Shown here in pieces: positions 41,819-49,177 of a stretch of DNA of 63,689 nucleotides. The DNA lies in the NCBI RefSeq assembly GCF_030697375.1, contig NZ_JAUYQD010000078.1, positions 1-63,689 of the forward strand, read 5' to 3'. This stretch comes from Rhodoferax sp. Lineage in GTDB: Bacteria > Pseudomonadota > Gammaproteobacteria > Burkholderiales > Burkholderiaceae_C. The notes under the pieces are model-generated. The model was not told where the DNA came from. It ran no database searches and saw only the letters and a program-made list of their open reading frames with translations. Positions within the stretch are counted from its first letter, which is position 1. Every line of letters begins with the position of its first letter. The translations under genes and the position numbers were made by a program.

Positions 41819-42766
41819 TTATTTCTTCAAAGCCTGAATGCGTTCTACATGCGCCAAAAGGGAGCGTTTGGCCACCGGCCAGATACGCGGGTGGACGTCG
41901 TCATAGGCCAGCGGCAACCAGTCGTCCAACGTACCACTTGGGTTGGCCTGCATGACAGCCTTGATTTTCGCCTCGCGCTGCAGCCGGTGCGCCTTGAGGT
42001 GGGTGATGACCTGCAGGGCTTCTCCGCGCTGGCCGCCCATCACATGGCCGTGGGCGGGCAGGAGGTACTGCACGTCGTGTTCCAGACAGGCGGCGTGCAG
42101 CCGGTCCAGCGAATCCAGGTAGTCCGCCATATGGCCATCGGGCGGGTCAATCACCGTGGTGCTGCCGTTCAGGATATGGTCGCCGGTGAACATCAGGCCG
42201 TCTTCCTGCAGCAACAGACAGACGTGGTTGGCCGCATGGCCCGGCGTGTGGATCACTTCCAGGGTGTGGCTCAAACTTTGAGCCAAATCGGCCTCCAGCC
42301 CGCGTGGAATCAGCGTGAGCAGCTCCCCATTTGATAGCGAACGGTCCGGTGTGAAGGCACTGGCCGCACGCGCCGTGGGGGCCGAGGGCAGTCCCACAAT
42401 CGGTGGCCGGTGGCTGCACAGCGCCTGCAAGGGCGCCGCACCGGGCGAGTGGTCGGCGTGCGAGTGGGTGCACACAATCATGCGCAGGTTGCCGCCTGAC
42501 CCATCGGGGTGGACAGCGGCCTGCCAGAGCCGCTCCAGGTGGCCCGCGTCGGCGGGGCCCGGGTCGATGGCGATGAAGCCGGTGTCGGCATCGCCCACCA
42601 GGTAGCTGTTGGTGCCGGGGCCGGTCATTACGCCGGGGTTGGGGGCGGTCAGGCGCAGCACGTTTTTCAGCAACGCCACCGGTCGCTCGCTTTGCCAGTC
42701 CACCGGAGGGGGCATGGGGCCGTCGGCCAGCTGCAGAATTTGATTGGGTCGTACCATGCGGGGCAT
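41819..42766 (-). CDS. metallo-beta-lactamase fold hydrolase (LACTB2-like)
   Basis: A 315-residue protein with the MBL signature THSHADHSPG (about 100-109), plus downstream metal ligands in HTPGHAANH and the Asp in FTGDHILNG, so two zinc ions are expected. The C-terminal part (LPAHGHVMGG, then LKAHRLQREAKIKAV) matches LACTB2-like and beta-lactamase-like hydrolases, whose substrates include RNA or thioesters. Two ATG codons three apart (42766, 42757) are possible starts. It is divergent from dapF with 50 bp between, and upstream of the pseudouridine-synthase homologue. Confidence 0.85.
   Translation of the reverse strand: MPRMVRPNQILQLADGPMPPPVDWQSERPVALLKNVLRLTAPNPGVMTGPGTNSYLVGDADTGFIAIDPGPADAGHLERLWQAAVHPDGSGGNLRMIVCTHSHADHSPGAAPLQALCSHRPPIVGLPSAPTARAASAFTPDRSLSNGELLTLIPRGLEADLAQSLSHTLEVIHTPGHAANHVCLLLQEDGLMFTGDHILNGSTTVIDPPDGHMADYLDSLDRLHAACLEHDVQYLLPAHGHVMGGQRGEALQVITHLKAHRLQREAKIKAVMQANPSGTLDDWLPLAYDDVHPRIWPVAKRSLLAHVERIQALKK
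42315..42340 (+). repeat. dispersed repeat fragment inside the MBL gene
   Basis: GTGAGCAGCTCCCCATTTGATAGCGA matches the central and right parts of the ~51-bp repeat (TGCGCAAGCAGCT then ATTTGATAGCAA) with changes. It is read in frame on the opposite strand as part of the NGELL region. Confidence 0.4.
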
Positions 42767-42816
42767 TTTGCAGCCAAACGCCCGACCCCAGCCACCACCG
42801 GGGCGATAATTGCCCG

Positions 42817-43692
42817 ATGCGAATCCAGTTCACCAAAATGCAGGGCGCGGGCAATGACTTTGTCGTGCTCGACGAGACCCGTGGCCGTTTGGGCCTGAGC
42901 GCCGCCCAGTACCGTTTCCTGGGAAACCGCCACTTTGGCGTGGGCGCCGACCAAATCCTCACCGTGCGCCCATCGCCCGCCGCCGGCATCGACTTTGAAT
43001 ACCTGATCCACAACGCCGACGGTGGCGAAGTGGAGCAGTGTGGCAATGGCGCACGCTGCTTTGCCCGCTTTGTGCACGACCGTGGGCTGACCGACAAAAC
43101 CACCATCCGGGTGCAGACCATGAAAGGCGTGATCGAGCCCCGCCTGACCCCCGATGGGCGTGTCACCGTGGACATGGGCGCACCGGTGTTTGACCCGCAA
43201 GCCCTGCCGTTTGACGCCTCTGGTTTGCAGCTGCAGGCCATGGGTTCATGGGGTAATTGGCCTCTGGCCCTTATGGACAGTGCGCAAGCAGCTCCTGTTT
43301 TAATAGCAACTGTGTCCATGGGCAACCCCCATGCGGTGCAGTTGGTGGACAACGTGGACACGGCGCCGGTGGCCACCCAAGGCCCCTTGGTCCAGCAAAG
43401 CCCGCGTTTCCCGCAAGGCGTGAACGTGGGCTTCATGCAGGTCGTGGACCGCGCACACATCCGTTTGCGGGTGTATGAGCGTGGCGCGGGCGAAACCCTG
43501 GCCTGCGGTTCGGGCGCCTGCGCTGCCGTGGTGGCAGGCATCCGGCTGGGGCTGCTGGACCCGGTGGTGGCGGTGCAGATGCACGGCGGCGTCTTGAGCA
43601 TTGCCTGGGCCGGAGGCAGCGCCCCGGTGCTGATGACTGGTCCGGCCACCACGGTTTACCACGGTGAAATTGACATTCCAGAGAACCTATGA
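42817..43692 (+). CDS. dapF: diaminopimelate epimerase
   Basis: A 291-residue enzyme that interconverts LL- and meso-diaminopimelate for peptidoglycan and lysine. The two active-site Cys are visible, in GGEVEQCGNGARCFARF (about residue 75) and ETLACGSGACAAVV (about 230). GAGNDFVVLDE is the family start. Compared with E. coli DapF, the stretch before VSMGNPHAVQ is about 11 residues longer. That stretch (NWPLALMDSAQAAPVLIA) is encoded by a full copy of the dispersed repeat at 43259-43309. It is followed with a 4-nt overlap by the DUF484 gene. Confidence 0.95.
   Translation: MRIQFTKMQGAGNDFVVLDETRGRLGLSAAQYRFLGNRHFGVGADQILTVRPSPAAGIDFEYLIHNADGGEVEQCGNGARCFARFVHDRGLTDKTTIRVQTMKGVIEPRLTPDGRVTVDMGAPVFDPQALPFDASGLQLQAMGSWGNWPLALMDSAQAAPVLIATVSMGNPHAVQLVDNVDTAPVATQGPLVQQSPRFPQGVNVGFMQVVDRAHIRLRVYERGAGETLACGSGACAAVVAGIRLGLLDPVVAVQMHGGVLSIAWAGGSAPVLMTGPATTVYHGEIDIPENL
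43259..43309 (+). repeat. dispersed ~51-bp repeat, copy F, inside dapF
   Basis: GGCCTCTGGCCCTTATGG, TGCGCAAGCAGCT, then TTTTAATAGCAA. 51 bp, a multiple of three, so the reading frame is kept. Clearly homologous to copies B, C, E and G. Confidence 0.88.
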
Positions 43693-44387
43693 CCCCTTCC
43701 TTGAGCAACCCCTTGGGCAATCCCATCACCGAAGATGACATTGCCAATTACCTGAGCAACACGCCGGACTTTTTCCAGCGCCATGCCGAGCTGCTGGCGG
43801 CAGTGCAGTTCACCAGCCCGCACAGCCACCGGGCGGTGAGCCTGCAGGAGCGCCAGGCCGAGATGCTGCGCGAAAAAATCAAGGTGCTGGAGCACCGCAT
43901 CATGGAGATGATCCGCAACGGCAATGAAAACGTGCTGCTGTCGGACAAGATTCTGCGCTGGGCGCGAACCCTGTTTTTGACACCTGACGTGTTGTCCCTG
44001 CCCGAGCAAATCGTGCTGGAGCTCACCATCCAGTTTTCCGTGCCCCAGGTCGGCCTGCGCATGTGGGACGTGGCGCCCGAACACGCCAGCCTGAGCATCG
44101 CCCAGGGCGTGAGCGACGACGCCAAGGTGTTTGCCTCCTCGCTGATGGAACCATTCTGTGGCCTCAACACCGGTTTTGAAGCGGTGAACTGGCTGGGCGA
44201 CCCGACTTCGGTCACTTCTCTGGCGCTGATCCCTTTGCGCCCAGGTGCGGCGGGCAGCACCGCACCGGCTTTCGGCATGCTGGTGCTGGCGTCCTCCGAC
44301 GCCACACGGTTCAACAGCAGCATGGGCACCGAGTTCCTATCCCGCATTGGCGAGATCGCCAGCGCCGCGCTCTCCCGGCTGCGCTAA
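43689..44387 (+). CDS. DUF484 family protein
   Basis: A 232-residue protein with the DUF484 architecture. An N-terminal helical region (about 10-75; DIANYLSNTPDFFQRHAELL, then ERQAEMLREKIKVLEHRIMEM) is followed by a GAF-like domain (about 85-230). DUF484 genes characteristically lie between dapF and xerC, as here. The function is not established. The start overlaps the dapF stop (ATGA). Confidence 0.9.
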   Translation: MTPSLSNPLGNPITEDDIANYLSNTPDFFQRHAELLAAVQFTSPHSHRAVSLQERQAEMLREKIKVLEHRIMEMIRNGNENVLLSDKILRWARTLFLTPDVLSLPEQIVLELTIQFSVPQVGLRMWDVAPEHASLSIAQGVSDDAKVFASSLMEPFCGLNTGFEAVNWLGDPTSVTSLALIPLRPGAAGSTAPAFGMLVLASSDATRFNSSMGTEFLSRIGEIASAALSRLR

Positions 44388-44394
44388 GTCCACC

Positions 44395-45363
44395 ATGTCT
44401 GGCGACGCTGCATGGGTCGAGCGTTACCTCGAATACGTGCGGGTTGAAAAGCGCCTGGCGGCCCGCACGGTGGCGCTGTATGCGTTGGACCTGCAAAAGC
44501 TCTCGGCCTTTGCTGGGCGCGCCAACGTGGCGTTGCTGGACGTCAAAAATCCCAACATCCGCCGCTGGGTCGCCCAAATGCACAGTGGCGGGCGCAGCGG
44601 CCGGGGTATTGCGCTGATTTTGTCCGGCTGGCGGGGCTTTTACGCCTGGCTGGGCCGCCAAGGCTTGGTCGCCAGCAATCCGGTGCAAGACGTGCGCGCC
44701 CCCAGGGCGCCCAAACCGCTGCCCAAGGCGCTGGGCGTGGACGACGCGGTGCAGTTTGCCGATTTCGAAAGCGACGACGACGCCTGGCTCGAAGCGCGCG
44801 ATGCCGCCATGGTGGAGTTGTTGTACGGCAGTGGCCTGCGCGTGGGGGAACTGGTGGGCCTGGACGTGGTCGCCAGTCCCCGGGCGCGGGGCTGGGTGGA
44901 CATGAGCGCAGCCGAGGCCCATGTGCTGGGCAAGGGCGCCAAACGCCGCAGCGTGCCGGTGGGTCGGATGGCGCTGCAGGCGCTGGAGCGCTGGCTGGGC
45001 TTGCGCGGGCCTTCGGGCACTTTGGGCCCGGATCTGGTGGCACCGTCCCAGGCCGACGCCGCAGCCGCCCTGTTCACCGGGCGCAACGGCACACGGCTCA
45101 CAGCGCAGTCCGTCTGGGCCCGCCTCAAGCGCCGCAGCCTGCAAGCCGGCTTGGCCACACCGGTGCACCCCCACATGCTGCGCCACTCCTTTGCCAGCCA
45201 TGTGCTGCAGTCCAGCAGTGATTTGCGGGCGGTACAGGAATTGCTGGGCCACGCCAACATCAGCACCACACAGGTCTACACCCGGCTGGACTTCCAGCAT
45301 CTGGCCAAAGCCTACGATGCAGCCCATCCGCGCGCCAAAATCAAGGGACAGGGCCAGAAGTAA
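44395..45363 (+). CDS. xerC: tyrosine recombinase XerC
   Basis: A 322-residue site-specific recombinase that with XerD resolves chromosome dimers at dif. The N-terminal SAM-like domain (about 8-95) is followed by the catalytic domain. It has the Arg in GSGLRVGELVG (about 150), the Lys in GKGAKRRSVPVG (about 185), HMLRHSFASH (His and Arg, about 265), GHANISTTQVYT (His and the Tyr nucleophile, about 290-300). All five catalytic residues are present. The start at 44395 is 7 bp after the DUF484 stop. Confidence 0.93.
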   Translation: MSGDAAWVERYLEYVRVEKRLAARTVALYALDLQKLSAFAGRANVALLDVKNPNIRRWVAQMHSGGRSGRGIALILSGWRGFYAWLGRQGLVASNPVQDVRAPRAPKPLPKALGVDDAVQFADFESDDDAWLEARDAAMVELLYGSGLRVGELVGLDVVASPRARGWVDMSAAEAHVLGKGAKRRSVPVGRMALQALERWLGLRGPSGTLGPDLVAPSQADAAAALFTGRNGTRLTAQSVWARLKRRSLQAGLATPVHPHMLRHSFASHVLQSSSDLRAVQELLGHANISTTQVYTRLDFQHLAKAYDAAHPRAKIKGQGQK

Positions 45364-45413
45364 GGCACACTTCTGGGTATTCATCGTGAGTGTCATCGAC
45401 AGAAAGGTTTTTC

Positions 45414-45725
45414 ATGCGCAATCAGGTCTTTGTTGTCTTGCCCAAAAAGCTTGAATTTCAGTTCACTGTGGACGAAAGCGCGCCCATGTCGCGCGAGGAA
45501 GCCCGCGCCTGGCTGGACGCCCAGTTCCTCGCCTTTGAATGTGAACCCTTGCGCGCCAGCGGCAAGGTGTTGACCGCCGACAAGGTGCTGCGGGTGACCG
45601 AAGGCGCCGATCCGGCCCTGTTCTCCGATGAAAAATGGGCGGCCGACTACGCCAAAGCGGTGTTTGCCATGCTGGTCAAGCCCACGATTCGCGTCGATGT
45701 GCCCGCCATGGCCGTCACCTACTGA
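45414..45725 (+). CDS. uncharacterised 103-residue protein
   Basis: A small cytoplasmic-looking protein (MRNQVFVVLPKKLEFQF at the start, VRVDVPAMAVTY-like end). An AGAAAGG ribosome binding site fits the ATG at 45414; an upstream GTG at 45390 is in frame but less likely. It has no membrane segment or recognised motif. It sits between xerC and rlmI on the same strand. Function unknown. Confidence 0.7.
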   Translation: MRNQVFVVLPKKLEFQFTVDESAPMSREEARAWLDAQFLAFECEPLRASGKVLTADKVLRVTEGADPALFSDEKWAADYAKAVFAMLVKPTIRVDVPAMAVTY

Positions 45726-45755
45726 TACTTTTACTGAAATTGACTGATTGGGTTC

Positions 45756-46937
45756 ATGAAAACGATTCGACTGCGTGAAGGCAAAGAGCGCTCCCTGCAG
45801 CGCCGCCACCCCTGGATTTTTGAATCCGCGATTGCCCGGGGCGGCGCCGACAGTGGCGAGACCGTGCGCGTGGAGTCCCATGACGGCAAATTTCTGGCCT
45901 GGGCGGCGTTCAGTCCGACGTCGAAAATCCGCGCACGGGTCTGGAGCTTTGACGAAGCACAGCGTATCGATGCTCCTTTTTTCATAGCTGCTTGCACACA
46001 ATCCATAAGGGCTAGAGCCCGATTTGACCTGCAAAGTGATGGTATGCGCCTGGTCCATGGCGAGTCCGACGGACTGCCCGGCTTGATCGTGGACCGCTAC
46101 GGCGACACCCTGGTGGCCCAGTTCATGGGCAGCGGTGCCGAGCGCTGGAAAGACGTTTTGGCCGATGCACTTTTGGCCGAGACCGGGCTGACCAAGCTGT
46201 ACGAGCGATCCGACGCCAGCAGCCGCAGCCTGGAGGGCCTGCCCGAAGCCACCGGCTGGCTGCGCGGGGAAGGCCCCACCGAATTGGTGCTGCGTGAACA
46301 CGACTGGCGCTTGGGCCTGAACATCGCCGAAGGCCACAAAACCGGCTTTTACCTGGACCAGCGCGACAGCCGCAAACGCTTTGCCGACCATGCCCGGCGC
46401 CTGAATTTCCAGCGGGTGCTCAACTGCTTTTGCTACACCGGGGGTTTTACCGTGGCGGCCCTGTCGGGCGGCGCGGCCCATGTGACCTCGATCGATTCGT
46501 CGGGACCGGCCCTGGAAAAAGCGGCGGCCAACGTGGCCTTGAACGGTTTTGCGCCTGAGCGCGCCACCTTCATGGACGCGGACGTGAATGCGTCGCTGCG
46601 CCAGTTTGCCGCCGAAGGGCGCACCTTTGACGCCATTGTGCTGGACCCGCCCAAGTTCGCCCCCACCGTGGCGCATGCCGAGCGCGCGGCCCGCGCCTAC
46701 AAAGACATCAACCGGCTGGCGTTCAAAATTCTGGAGCCCGGTGGTGTGTTGTTTACCTACTCCTGTTCGGGCGGTATCAGCGCCGACCTGTTCCACAAAA
46801 TTGTGGCCTCCGCCGGTATCGACGCCCATGTGGACGGTTTTATTACCGAACGCATGGGAGGCGCTCCCGACCACCCCATGACCATCAACTTTCCTGAGGG
46901 TGAATACCTCAAAGGCTTGGGTGTGATTCGCAAATAG
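45756..46937 (+). CDS. rlmI: 23S rRNA (cytosine-1962-C5) methyltransferase RlmI
   Basis: A 393-residue rRNA methyltransferase. The N-terminal PUA domain (about 1-70; LREGKERSLQRRHPWIFESAI) is followed by the EEHGMKL-like REHDWRLGLNIAEGHKTGFYLDQRDSR stretch. The SAM-binding region NCFCYTGGFTVAALSGGAAHV comes next, then the catalytic LDPPKF (about 295) and CSGG (about 335). Residues around 72-88 (APFFIAACTQSIRARA) come from a copy of the dispersed repeat at 45971-46020. They occupy the place of an ordinary helix in E. coli RlmI with no change in length. Confidence 0.92.
   Translation: MKTIRLREGKERSLQRRHPWIFESAIARGGADSGETVRVESHDGKFLAWAAFSPTSKIRARVWSFDEAQRIDAPFFIAACTQSIRARARFDLQSDGMRLVHGESDGLPGLIVDRYGDTLVAQFMGSGAERWKDVLADALLAETGLTKLYERSDASSRSLEGLPEATGWLRGEGPTELVLREHDWRLGLNIAEGHKTGFYLDQRDSRKRFADHARRLNFQRVLNCFCYTGGFTVAALSGGAAHVTSIDSSGPALEKAAANVALNGFAPERATFMDADVNASLRQFAAEGRTFDAIVLDPPKFAPTVAHAERAARAYKDINRLAFKILEPGGVLFTYSCSGGISADLFHKIVASAGIDAHVDGFITERMGGAPDHPMTINFPEGEYLKGLGVIRK
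45971..46020 (-). repeat. dispersed ~51-bp repeat, copy G, inside rlmI
   Basis: On the minus strand: GGGCTCTAGCCCTTATGG, then TGCAAGCAGCTATGAA. Clearly the same family as copies B, E and F. The right-hand stem is degraded here (AAAAAAGGAGC). Confidence 0.85.
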
Positions 46938-47001
46938 GGCCGCGCGCCTGTGCTGGCATAGATCGCTACACTTCTTTTCTGCTGACTTTTCGGATCCCAT
47001 C

Positions 47002-48045
47002 ATGAGCTTGATTCCCGCCACCATCCTGACCGGCTTTCTCGGTTCAGGCAAAACCACCCTCCTCAAACGTGTGCTGGCCGAGGCCCACGGCCAGAAAATT
47101 GCCGTGATCGAGAACGAGTTCGGCGAGGAAAACATCGACAGCGACATCCTGGTGTCCGACACCCAGGAGCAGATCATCCAGATGAGCAATGGCTGCATCT
47201 GCTGCACCATCCGCGAAGACCTGCGCGCGACGCTGCGGGATCTGGCGGAGAAAAAGCGCAAGGGGGAATTGGATTTTGACCGCGTGGTGATTGAAACCAC
47301 CGGTGTCGCCGACCCCGGTCCGGTGGCCCAGACCTTTTTCATGGACGATGAGGTCGCCGAGAGTTATTTGCTGGACTCCATCTTGACCCTGGTGGACGCC
47401 AAACACGCGGCGACCCAGCTCAATGAGCGCCAGGAGGCCCGTCGGCAAGTGGGTTTTGCCGACCAGATTTTCATCAGCAAGACCGATCTGGTGCCCGCCG
47501 AGGAGGTGGACGCGCTGATGCACCGCCTCAAACACATGAACCCCCGGGCGCCACAAAAGGCCGTGCATTTTGGCGAAGTGGCCCTCAGTGAAGTGTTCGA
47601 TTTGCGGGGCTTCAACCTGAACGCCAAGCTGGACATCGACCCTGATTTCCTCAAAGAAGAAGACCACGACCACGATGACCACGTGCATGGTGAGCACTGC
47701 AATCACCCTTCGCACGACCATGGTGGCGGACATCACCACCACCATGACGACGACGTCAAGAGTTTTGTTTTCAAGTCCGACCGGGCATTTGATCCGGCCA
47801 AGCTGGAAGATTTTCTCGGGGCCATTGTGAATATCTACGGCCCGCGCATGTTGCGTTATAAGGGAGTCTTGAATATGAAGGGCACCGACCGCAAGGTGAT
47901 TTTTCAGGGCGTGCACCAGTTGATGGGCAGTGACCTTGGGCCCGCCTGGGCTGAAGGTGAGCAGCGCTCAAGCAAAATGGTGTTTATCGGGATTGACCTG
48001 CCCAAAGATATCTTCTTGCAGGGCATGGAGCAATCCTTGGTTTGA
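47002..48045 (+). CDS. CobW/YjiA-family (COG0523) metallochaperone GTPase
   Basis: A 347-residue P-loop GTPase. Walker A is GFLGSGKTTLLKR (about 10-20), the metal-binding GCICCTIREDL (about 65) is the CxCC motif of COG0523, and the ISKTDLV stretch is the base-recognition region. A His/Asp-rich segment (about 215-250) binds metal. The CobW C-terminal domain starts near 252. Zinc insertion into a client enzyme is the likely role. It is followed by dksA on the same strand after 28 bp. Confidence 0.9.
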   Translation: MSLIPATILTGFLGSGKTTLLKRVLAEAHGQKIAVIENEFGEENIDSDILVSDTQEQIIQMSNGCICCTIREDLRATLRDLAEKKRKGELDFDRVVIETTGVADPGPVAQTFFMDDEVAESYLLDSILTLVDAKHAATQLNERQEARRQVGFADQIFISKTDLVPAEEVDALMHRLKHMNPRAPQKAVHFGEVALSEVFDLRGFNLNAKLDIDPDFLKEEDHDHDDHVHGEHCNHPSHDHGGGHHHHHDDDVKSFVFKSDRAFDPAKLEDFLGAIVNIYGPRMLRYKGVLNMKGTDRKVIFQGVHQLMGSDLGPAWAEGEQRSSKMVFIGIDLPKDIFLQGMEQSLV

Positions 48046-48073
48046 TTCGCCTTATTTTCGGACTGGAATCCAA

Positions 48074-49135
48074 ATGATTGTCTCGATTTTGCAACGAATG
48101 GGTTTTTCCAAGGGTAAACCTGTACACTCGCGCGCCGGAGAAGCTCCACCAGGCACGCCGCCCAAGGCGCGCGGTGGAGTGGCAGCAGACACCGACCATG
48201 CGCAGGAAACTCCTGCCAGGAGAAAAGAAGTGAAATCCAAATCTGGGAATGACATCAAGGCCCAAGAAGCCAAGAGCAAAGAGAAGACGGTTGCCAAAAC
48301 TGCAGTCAAGCCCGCAGCAAAATCGGTCAAATCTGTAGCGGAACCTGTCGTTCAAGCACCGGCCAAGGCGGAGAAAAAATCACCTGCCGTGGCAAAAGAG
48401 ACCCCCAAGCCTTTGAAAGCAAGCCCGACATTGCCAAAATCCACAGTGAAGGCCGACACCAAAGTCCCGGCGAAAAGTGCAGTTGCCAAGCCGCTTGCAC
48501 CGACCCCGGTGGCACCTGCCGCAGTAGCAGCCCCTGCCAAAGCGGGGCGCCCGTCGTCCCGTCTTGCCCAATTGACCGTGCCATCCATGGCACAAACCGT
48601 AGCCTCGACAGCTGCCAAAGCCAGTTATACCCAAACCATGCCCACTTCCGTGATTGTTCCAGCCTCCCCTTCCTCCATCAAAAAAGACGCAAAACTCGCC
48701 AACAACTGGAAAACAACGCCGGTTGCCGAACTGACCGATGCCGACTTGATGGCCATGCCTGATTCGGAATACATGAACGAGGTGCAAATGGCCGCGTTCC
48801 GCTTGAAGTTGGTCACCCTCAAACGGGATATTCTGAGCAATGCGGGCGAAACCACCGAGCATCTGCGGGAGGATACGTCCGTGGTGCCCGATCCGGCCGA
48901 CCGCGCCACCATCGAAGAAGAACATGCTTTGGAGTTGCGCACCCGCGACCGTGAGCGCAAATTGTTGAAAAAAATCGAACAATCGATTGCCCGCATTGAT
49001 GCGGGTGACTACGGCTACTGCGATGAAACGGGCGAGCCCATTGGAGTTGGGCGCTTGTTGGCTCGGCCCACCGCGACCCTTTCACTGGAAGCACAACAAC
49101 GCCGAGAACTCAAGCAGAAGATGTTTGGGGATTGA
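48074..49135 (+). CDS. dksA: DksA-family RNA polymerase-binding regulator with long N-terminal extension and no zinc finger
   Basis: A 353-residue protein. The C-terminal 165 residues are DksA: a coiled coil with the tip motif DPADRA (DxxDxA, active in ppGpp-dependent control) and the C-terminal region GYCDETGEPIGVGRLLARPTA. Only one of the four zinc-ligand Cys is left, so it should work without zinc. The first ~190 residues are rich in Lys, Ala and Pro and are not part of canonical DksA. An internal ATG at 48638, immediately before the conserved core, would give a normal-sized protein, so both lengths may be made. Downstream is a STAS-domain gene. Confidence 0.88.
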   Translation: MIVSILQRMGFSKGKPVHSRAGEAPPGTPPKARGGVAADTDHAQETPARRKEVKSKSGNDIKAQEAKSKEKTVAKTAVKPAAKSVKSVAEPVVQAPAKAEKKSPAVAKETPKPLKASPTLPKSTVKADTKVPAKSAVAKPLAPTPVAPAAVAAPAKAGRPSSRLAQLTVPSMAQTVASTAAKASYTQTMPTSVIVPASPSSIKKDAKLANNWKTTPVAELTDADLMAMPDSEYMNEVQMAAFRLKLVTLKRDILSNAGETTEHLREDTSVVPDPADRATIEEEHALELRTRDRERKLLKKIEQSIARIDAGDYGYCDETGEPIGVGRLLARPTATLSLEAQQRRELKQKMFGD

Positions 49136-49177
49136 GCGGGGCCTGAGTTTTCGCCGTACTTCCAGCACGCTGCAGTT

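Noticed and set aside
45393..47342. Long minus-strand open frame (about 649 codons) across the small gene, rlmI and the start of cobW
   Set aside because: Antisense shadow of three recognised genes; no recognisable protein.
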